Part shown: positions 15,177-19,900 of the stretch, piece by piece
Numbering within the stretch: position 1 is the stretch's first letter
How the letters are laid out: the number at the start of each line of letters is the position of its first letter
NCBI GenBank assembly: GCA_045636205.1
Contig: JAZTXE010000022.1
Location: 1-19,900, forward strand
Reading direction: 5' to 3'
Source of the DNA: JAZRUF01 sp045636205
GTDB taxonomy: Bacteria > Bacillota > Clostridia > Oscillospirales > JAAYXM01
DNA length: 19,900 nucleotides
The notes under the pieces: generated by a model
Database searches by the model: none
Told to the model about the DNA's origin: nothing
What the model saw: only the letters and a program-made list of their open reading frames with translations
Translations under genes and position numbers: made by a program

Positions 15177-15209
15177 AAACGCGCTGTCTTATAACAAGGC
15201 GGCGCGTTT
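15177..15209 (+). terminator. Hairpin after metG
   Basis: AAACGCGCTGTCTT and its complementary arm form a 14-bp stem (two G-U pairs) with the 5-nt loop ATAAC, 10 nt after the metG stop. It is followed only by TCTC, so it is a strong structure with a weak T tract. Confidence 0.65.
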
Positions 15210-15229
15210 TCTCATGCTGTGCTGATAAA

Positions 15230-15260
15230 AAGGGCTCCCTGCATTATGCAAGGAGCCCTT
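15230..15260 (-). terminator. Terminator of the purine permease gene
   Basis: Minus strand AAGGGCTCC and its perfect complement enclose an inner TGCAT/ATGCA stem, with one mismatch between them, and are followed by TTTATC directly after the stem. On the plus strand T residues also follow a few bases later, so it may help stop metG transcripts too. Confidence 0.75.
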
Positions 15261-15284
15261 GATGCTTTTTTGTTTTAAAACTAT

Positions 15285-16649
15285 TTATGCAAGACCCATT
15301 ACTTTGAGTACAACATAAATTGCAAACAGTGCAACGGAAACCCACATGATTGCGGAGATGTCCTTGCCCTTGCCGGTAGCGAGCTTGAGGATAACCCATG
15401 CCAGCATGCCGAACATAATGCCGTTTGCGATGGAGTAGGTCATCGGCATCATAACGATTGCGAGGAATCCGCCGATAGTATCTGCTACGTCACCGTCAAA
15501 ATCCATTTCCTTAACAGCTGAGAGCATGAGCAGACCAACAAAGAGCATAGCCGGAGTGGTTGCAAAGCCCGGGATAGCAAGGAAAATAGGAGCAAGCGGG
15601 ATAGCGAGCAGGAACAGGATACCGGTGGTCAGAGCGGTCAGACCGGTTCTGCCGCCTGCGGATACGCCTGCAGAGGACTCAACATAGCTTGTAACAGTGG
15701 AAGTACCAAGGCAAGCACCTGCAACAGTACCTACAGCGTCAGCCATCAGAGCGCCGCCGGCTTGCGGGAGAGAGCCGTCCTCAGCAAGGAGGTTACCCTT
15801 CTGAGCAACACCGATGAGAGTACCAACGGTATCAAAAATATCAGTGTACAGGAAGGTGAAGAGAACGATTGCAAAGGACATGAAGTTTGTCTTGATAAAG
15901 CCAAAGTCAAACTGGAAGAGAGCCGGAGCTGCAAAGTTTGACTTTATTGCTTCCCAAGAAAGGGACGGAATCAGGGAGTATACGCCTGCTTCAATATCAA
16001 CAACATACCAGCCTGTGAGCTGAGCGATAATGCCGAGAACCCATGTAGCAAGGATGCCGATGAGGATGTCGCCTTTTACTTTGAAGTGGTGCAGAACACC
16101 GATGATGAGAAGGCCGATGATTGCCAGAGCAACCTGCGGAGAACCGAGGTTTCCGAGACCTACGAGAGTAGAGTCATTATTAACAACAACACCTGCGTTG
16201 ATAAGGGCGATGATGGTGATAAACAAGCCGATACCTGCGGTGATGCCGAGCTTTAAGTTCTTCGGAATCTTGTTAACCAGAGCTTCTCTGAACTTGAAGA
16301 CTGAAAGAATCATGAAGATGATACCTTCAAGCAGAATAGCAGTCAGAGCAACTTTGTAGGAATAACCCATTGTAAGACATACAGTGTATGTAAAGAATGC
16401 GTTAAGTCCCATACCGGATGCGAGTGCTACAGGGTAGTTTGCAAAGAAAGCCATGCAGATGGTTGCGATTGCAGCGGACAGTGCCGTTGCCATGAAGATT
16501 GCAGCCGCGCCGGGGCCGTCAGGAATGATGCCTAACATACCCGGGTTAACTGCCAGGATGTACGCCATTGCAAGGAATGTGGTAATACCTGCAATGATTT
16601 CAGTGCGGACGTTCGTGCCGCGCTCTTTGAGTTTGAATAATTTTTCCAT
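15285..16649 (-). CDS. NCS2-family purine permease (AzgA/PbuG type)
   Basis: This is a proton-linked inner-membrane transporter for purine bases (adenine, guanine or hypoxanthine) of the AzgA-like branch of the NCS2 family. The 454-aa protein has about 12-14 hydrophobic segments. It carries the branch signature GTSTVTSYVESSAGVSAGGR, followed by TGLT, and the N-terminal ERGTNVRTEIIAGITTFLAM motif. The ATG at 16649 follows GGAGGAAGG; the longer upstream frame is leader sequence. The exact substrate is not readable, so pbuG, pbuO and azgA names are not separable. No purine riboswitch is visible in the short leader. A perfect palindrome lies at the predicted transcript start. Confidence 0.93.
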   Translation of the reverse strand: MEKLFKLKERGTNVRTEIIAGITTFLAMAYILAVNPGMLGIIPDGPGAAAIFMATALSAAIATICMAFFANYPVALASGMGLNAFFTYTVCLTMGYSYKVALTAILLEGIIFMILSVFKFREALVNKIPKNLKLGITAGIGLFITIIALINAGVVVNNDSTLVGLGNLGSPQVALAIIGLLIIGVLHHFKVKGDILIGILATWVLGIIAQLTGWYVVDIEAGVYSLIPSLSWEAIKSNFAAPALFQFDFGFIKTNFMSFAIVLFTFLYTDIFDTVGTLIGVAQKGNLLAEDGSLPQAGGALMADAVGTVAGACLGTSTVTSYVESSAGVSAGGRTGLTALTTGILFLLAIPLAPIFLAIPGFATTPAMLFVGLLMLSAVKEMDFDGDVADTIGGFLAIVMMPMTYSIANGIMFGMLAWVILKLATGKGKDISAIMWVSVALFAIYVVLKVMGLA

Positions 16650-16676
16650 TATTCCTTCCTCCAAAAAAGTTTTTTC

Positions 16677-16703
16677 GATTTTTGTCAGTATTTGACAAAA
16701 ATC
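16677..16703. promoter_or_regulatory. Perfect palindrome at the purine permease transcript start
   Basis: GATTTTTGTCA and its exact inverted copy are separated by 5 nt, and the palindrome sits where transcription should begin (near 16704). It could be a repressor operator or an mRNA 5' stem-loop that protects the transcript. Confidence 0.6.
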
Positions 16704-16710
16704 CTCTTTT

Positions 16711-16738
16711 ATTATAGCATAGCCCGAATAAAATTCAA
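16711..16738 (-). promoter_or_regulatory. Promoter of the purine permease gene
   Basis: TTGAAT (16733-16738) and TGC plus a perfect TATAAT (16711-16716), with a 16-nt spacer, are on the minus strand. The transcript would start at about 16704. Confidence 0.75.
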
Positions 16739-16825
16739 GGAATATTTTAAGTTTATTCATATTTTTGGGTAACAAGGCAAAAGGGATTGTGCAAATTGCT
16801 ATATAACAAAAAAACCGAGTATCTA

Positions 16826-16855
16826 TTGACTATTGGACCAAATTTGTTATACAAT
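16826..16855 (+). promoter_or_regulatory. Promoter of thrS
   Basis: TTGACT (16826-16831) and TACAAT (16850-16855), with an 18-nt spacer, lie on the plus strand about 55 nt upstream of the thrS ATG. The leader is too short for a T-box. Confidence 0.7.
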
Positions 16856-16910
16856 ATACATTATATAAAATAGAATAATTATATTCTGTTCACGGAAAGG
16901 AACATGTTAT

Positions 16911-18674
16911 ATGAAAGTTATCTATTCAAACGGAACTACGGGTGAGTGCCCGAAGGAGGAAGAACTGCACGTTCTTCGCCACAGTGCCGCTCATATCATG
17001 GCTCAGGCGATAAAGCGCCTGTACCCGGAGGCTATCTTTGCTTACGGACCGGCTACGGATAATGGCTTTTACTACGATGTTGACCTGGGCGACAAAAAAC
17101 TCTCTGACGAGGATTTGCAGGCAATTGAGAAGGAAATGAAGAAGATTACCAAAGAAAATCTTCCGATTAAGCCGTACATTCTGCCACGACCGGAGGCTAT
17201 TGCGCTCATGGAAAGCCGTGGCGAAAAGTATAAAGTCGAGCATATCGGTGACCTGCCTGAGGACGCTGAGATAAGCTTCTATCAGCAGGGCGACTATATA
17301 GATATGTGCATAGGTCCGCACATTACCTATACCAAGGCTCTTAAAGCATTCAAGGTTATGGACCAGTCGGGTGCATACTGGAAGAATGATAAGAACAACA
17401 AAATGCTTACCCGTGTAAAGGGTATCGCATTTCCGTCTCAGCAGGAGCTTGAGGATTACTTAAAGCTTCTTGAGGAAGCTGAAAAGCGCGACCACCGCCG
17501 CATAGGTAAGGAAATGGGAATGTTTATGTTTGCAGAGGAAGCACCCGGCTTCCCGTTCTTCCTGCCCAAGGGTATGGCGCTTAAGAATGCGCTTATCGAG
17601 TATTGGCGCGAAATCCATACACGTGAGGATTATGTTGAGGTTTCAACTCCGCTTATCATGAACCGCCATCTCTGGGAGACCAGCGGTCACTGGGACCACT
17701 ATAAGGATAATATGTACTCTACTCAGATTGATGAAGAGACCTTCTGCGTAAAGCCGATGAACTGCCCGGGCGGCGTTATGGTTTACCGTTCACGTCCGCA
17801 CAGCTACCGTGACCTGCCTATCCGTATGGGCGAGCTTGGTCTGGTTCACCGCCACGAGCTACGCGGTGCGCTTCACGGTCTGTTCCGCGTGCGTTGCTTT
17901 ACTCAGGACGATGCGCATATCTTCATGCGCCGCGAGCAGATTACAGACGAGATTGTAAACGTAGTTCACCTGATAAACGAGGTTTATAACAAGTTCGGAT
18001 TTAAATATTCGGTTGAACTCTCCACCCGTCCGGAGGACAGCATGGGAAGCGATGAGGATTGGGAGGCAGCGACCAACGGTCTGAAGACCGCGCTTGAAAA
18101 GCTGGGACTTCCGTACACGATAAATGAGGGTGACGGCGCGTTCTACGGTCCGAAGATTGACTTCCATCTTGAAGACTCACTCGGACGCACTTGGCAGTGC
18201 GGAACCATTCAGCTCGACTTCCAGATGCCCATAAACTTCGAGCTTGAGTATGTTGACGAGAAGGGCGAAAAGCAGCGCCCGATTATGATTCACCGCGTAT
18301 GCTTCGGCTCAATCGAGCGCTTTATCGGAATAATCACCGAGCATTTTGCAGGTAAGTACCCGGTATGGATTGCTCCCACTCAGGCAAAGGTTCTTCTCGT
18401 ATCTGAGAAGAGTGCTGAGTACGGTAATGAAGTATACGAAGCACTTCGTCGTGCAGGCGTGCGCTGCGCGATTGACAACCGCAACGAGAAGATTGGTTAC
18501 ATGATTCGCGAGGCTCAGATGGTTGAGCGTATCCCGTACATGGTAATAATCGGTCAGAAAGAGGTTGAGGAGCGCACGGTTTCCATCAGAAATCGTGACA
18601 CTGCCCAGACCGAGACAATGTCTCTTGACGAGTTTATCGCAAAAATCTGCGGCGAGATAAAGGACCGCGTATAA
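16911..18674 (+). CDS. thrS: Threonyl-tRNA synthetase lacking the TGS domain
   Basis: This class II synthetase charges tRNA-Thr and hydrolyses Ser-tRNA-Thr. The 587-aa protein begins directly with the editing domain: His24/His28 in RHSAAH and Cys133/His137 in CIGPH (usually CRGPH). It continues with the catalytic core. The zinc ligands Cys285 (KPMNCPGG), His336 (DDAHIF) and His461 (MIHR) are present. The C-terminal anticodon-binding domain begins near PVWIAPTQAKVLL. Typical ThrRS proteins are about 640 aa with a 60-residue N-terminal TGS domain, which is missing here. An in-frame TGA at 16827 and the lack of any TGS-like sequence rule out a missed upstream start. An AAAGGAA precedes the ATG. 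Confidence 0.97.
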   Translation: MKVIYSNGTTGECPKEEELHVLRHSAAHIMAQAIKRLYPEAIFAYGPATDNGFYYDVDLGDKKLSDEDLQAIEKEMKKITKENLPIKPYILPRPEAIALMESRGEKYKVEHIGDLPEDAEISFYQQGDYIDMCIGPHITYTKALKAFKVMDQSGAYWKNDKNNKMLTRVKGIAFPSQQELEDYLKLLEEAEKRDHRRIGKEMGMFMFAEEAPGFPFFLPKGMALKNALIEYWREIHTREDYVEVSTPLIMNRHLWETSGHWDHYKDNMYSTQIDEETFCVKPMNCPGGVMVYRSRPHSYRDLPIRMGELGLVHRHELRGALHGLFRVRCFTQDDAHIFMRREQITDEIVNVVHLINEVYNKFGFKYSVELSTRPEDSMGSDEDWEAATNGLKTALEKLGLPYTINEGDGAFYGPKIDFHLEDSLGRTWQCGTIQLDFQMPINFELEYVDEKGEKQRPIMIHRVCFGSIERFIGIITEHFAGKYPVWIAPTQAKVLLVSEKSAEYGNEVYEALRRAGVRCAIDNRNEKIGYMIREAQMVERIPYMVIIGQKEVEERTVSIRNRDTAQTETMSLDEFIAKICGEIKDRV

Positions 18675-18688
18675 TTTAAAATAAATAG

Positions 18689-18720
18689 AGCGGGAAATGA
18701 AATTTTCTTCATTTCCCGCT
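18689..18720 (+). terminator. Hairpin between thrS and trmO
   Basis: AGCGGGAAATGAA and its exact complement form a perfect 13-bp stem around ATTTTC, 14 nt after the thrS stop. It is followed by TGTTAG rather than a T run, so it may be a weak terminator or a processing/stability element that still lets trmO be read through. Confidence 0.6.
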
Positions 18721-18741
18721 TGTTAGTAGCAGAGGTGCAGT

Positions 18742-19428
18742 ATGTCAGACTCCTTTGAAGTTAAAATAATAGCCCGCATACGCAGCGATTTTCCGACTAA
18801 GTTCGGAATCCCACGCCAAAGTGGTCTGGTGGATGAGCTTTCCGCAGAAATCGTATTTGAGCCGGAGTTTCGCAATCCCGATGCGTTTCGCGGTTTGGAA
18901 GGTTTTTCGCATATTTGGCTTATATGGCAATTCTCCGAGGCAATGCGTGACGGATGGTCGCCGACAGTTCGCCCGCCAAGACTCGGCGGAAATACGCGAA
19001 TGGGTGTATTTGCAACACGCTCTCCGTTCCGCCCGAATCCGATAGGCTTAAGTGCGGTAAAGCTGGAGGAGATAGTTTTAAATTCGCCCGACGGTCCGAT
19101 ACTGCGCGTGTCAGGTGCGGATTTGATGGACGGTACGCCAATTTTTGACATAAAGCCGTATCTGCCTTATGCAGATATACGAGTAAATGCCGAAGGTGGG
19201 TTTGCACCTGAAGCGGATGAGCGGGTTGAGGTCAAAATTCCCGATGAGATTATAAATAAAATTCCCCACGAAAAACAGGCGGCACTTATAGCGGTGCTTG
19301 CGCAGGATCCAAGGCCTAAGTATCAGAACGCGCCTGAGCGCGTGTACGGTTTTGTTTTCTCAGGTTATGAAGTGCGTTTTACCGTGGCAGACGGATGCCT
19401 GACGGTTTGCGATATTGAAAAAATTTAG
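18742..19428 (+). CDS. trmO: tRNA (t6A37) N6-methyltransferase TrmO (TsaA/YaeB family)
   Basis: TrmO uses SAM to methylate the N6 of t6A at position 37 of tRNA-Thr, making m6t6A. The 228-aa protein has the family stretch KFGIPRQSGLVDEL (20-33), RGLEGFSHIWLIW (50-62), RPPRLGGNTRMGVFATRSPF (about 77-96) with RPNPIG after it, and DGTPIFDIKPYLPYAD (about 131-146). These are all conserved in the E. coli TsaA/TrmO type. A C-terminal lobe completes the usual length. The ATG follows AGAGGTG. It lies 67 nt after thrS with no clear own promoter, so read-through from thrS past the hairpin is likely. Confidence 0.94.
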   Translation: MSDSFEVKIIARIRSDFPTKFGIPRQSGLVDELSAEIVFEPEFRNPDAFRGLEGFSHIWLIWQFSEAMRDGWSPTVRPPRLGGNTRMGVFATRSPFRPNPIGLSAVKLEEIVLNSPDGPILRVSGADLMDGTPIFDIKPYLPYADIRVNAEGGFAPEADERVEVKIPDEIINKIPHEKQAALIAVLAQDPRPKYQNAPERVYGFVFSGYEVRFTVADGCLTVCDIEKI

Positions 19429-19445
19429 TTACGGAGTGAGTTAAA

Positions 19446-19900
19446 ATGTACAGTGTTAAAAAAATTGAAGAGAACAAATTTAATGAATACTTGCTTGTTG
19501 ATGAAGTGACAAATTCATCTGCAAAAGTAGCGGTAGGCCGTGGCGGCATATTGACAAGCTATAAGGTCAATGGGAAGGAACTCATTTATCTTGAAGAAGC
19601 GTTTTACAATAATCCGGAGGAAAAATTCCATGGCGGAAATCCGATACTGTTCCCAGCATGTGGCAGACTTCCCGACCAGGCATACACGTTAAACGGAAAA
19701 AGATACGAAATGCCAATACATGGCTTTGCTCGTAATTATCCGTGGGAAGTTGTTTCAACAAACGAAAATGGCGTTGCAGAGCTGACCATTTCACTCAAAG
19801 ACAATGCGGAAACGCTTGAGATGTATCCGTTTAAATTTAAGCTTGAGTTTACATATCGCTTGAAAGACGGCGAAGTCGGAGGCCAAGCGGTCTTAGGAAG
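19446..19900 (+). CDS. Aldose 1-epimerase-like protein (galactose mutarotase fold), 3' end cut off
   Basis: The first 151 codons of a gene running off the right edge. The product resembles COG2017 aldose 1-epimerase or glucose-6-phosphate 1-epimerase-like proteins, which interconvert sugar anomers in the cytoplasm. Supporting residues are GGNPILFPACGRLPD (about 62-76), a tyrosine/GK step, then PIHGFARNYPWEV (about 88-100) with the conserved HGFAR His. The ATG has GGAGTGAG a few nt upstream, and the gene starts 17 nt after the trmO stop, so it is probably in the same unit. Substrate is unknown. Total length and catalytic Glu cannot be checked because the C-terminal part is missing. Confidence 0.82.
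   Translation, partial: MYSVKKIEENKFNEYLLVDEVTNSSAKVAVGRGGILTSYKVNGKELIYLEEAFYNNPEEKFHGGNPILFPACGRLPDQAYTLNGKRYEMPIHGFARNYPWEVVSTNENGVAELTISLKDNAETLEMYPFKFKLEFTYRLKDGEVGGQAVLG

Noticed and set aside
16650..16704. Purine riboswitch upstream of the permease gene
   Set aside because: The leader is about 55 nt and holds only the palindrome and ribosome binding site; the conserved three-way-junction core is absent.
16650..16775. N-terminal extension of the purine permease
   Set aside because: The open frame continues upstream but covers the promoter, palindrome and ribosome binding site, and adds no family sequence.
16856..16910. T-box leader for thrS
   Set aside because: Only about 50 nt separate the promoter and ATG, and there is no T-box core sequence or terminator.
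18723..19151. Minus-strand 142-aa open frame
   Set aside because: It is the mirror of trmO, which carries the complete TrmO signature.

Overview
The window looks like a chromosomal piece of an anaerobic, low-to-mid GC Firmicute, most likely a gut-type Clostridia. The reasons are strong GGAGG ribosome binding sites, near-consensus sigma-A promoters, intrinsic terminators, a CCA-encoding tRNA gene, clostridial-style synthetases, and a membrane-bound energy-converting [NiFe] hydrogenase. Genus-level placement cannot be made from the sequence alone. Almost all of it is recognisable core or energy metabolism. I see no phage, CRISPR array, transposase or defence genes.

Positions 21-6132 (minus strand) hold one tight operon, read right to left: echA, echB, echC, echD, echE, echF, hypA, hypB. 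It encodes an apparently complete six-subunit Ech hydrogenase, which exchanges electrons between ferredoxin and H+/H2 and is coupled to an ion gradient, followed by two nickel-insertion factors. A clear promoter (6268-6296) and a leader of about 130 nt that can form a long-range helix precede echA. The other Hyp genes (C, D, E, F) are not in the window. EchE ends exactly at its mature C-terminus, so no maturation endopeptidase should be needed.

Positions 6395-7673 hold a NagD-type HAD phosphatase gene and a tRNA-Leu(TAG) gene, both on the minus strand. Between them is the most unusual non-coding stretch of the window. The tRNA tail plus terminator is present twice (7315-7366 and 7517-7568, 49/52 identical). 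About 150 bp of hairpin-rich sequence separates the copies, with an inverted tRNA T-arm fragment at its right end.

Positions 7674-12989 (minus strand) hold malQ coupled to an upstream family-5 substrate-binding lipoprotein gene, then typA/bipA with a probable TTG start, then secG. From 13065 onwards the genes diverge. metG (plus) meets an NCS2 purine permease gene (minus) at a two-hairpin terminator region. Then come thrS, trmO and the first 151 codons of an aldose-1-epimerase-like gene, all on the plus strand.

Functionally, the right half is translation-centred: MetRS, ThrRS, TypA, the t6A-tRNA methyltransferase and tRNA-Leu. The thrS-trmO pair is notable because TrmO acts on the t6A37 of tRNA-Thr. 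The ThrRS lacks the usual N-terminal TGS domain. No convincing entirely new system was found. The best leads are the tRNA-Leu tail duplication with its structured insert, the His-rich tail of EchC, the thrS-trmO pairing, and a perfect palindrome at the transcription start of the purine permease gene.
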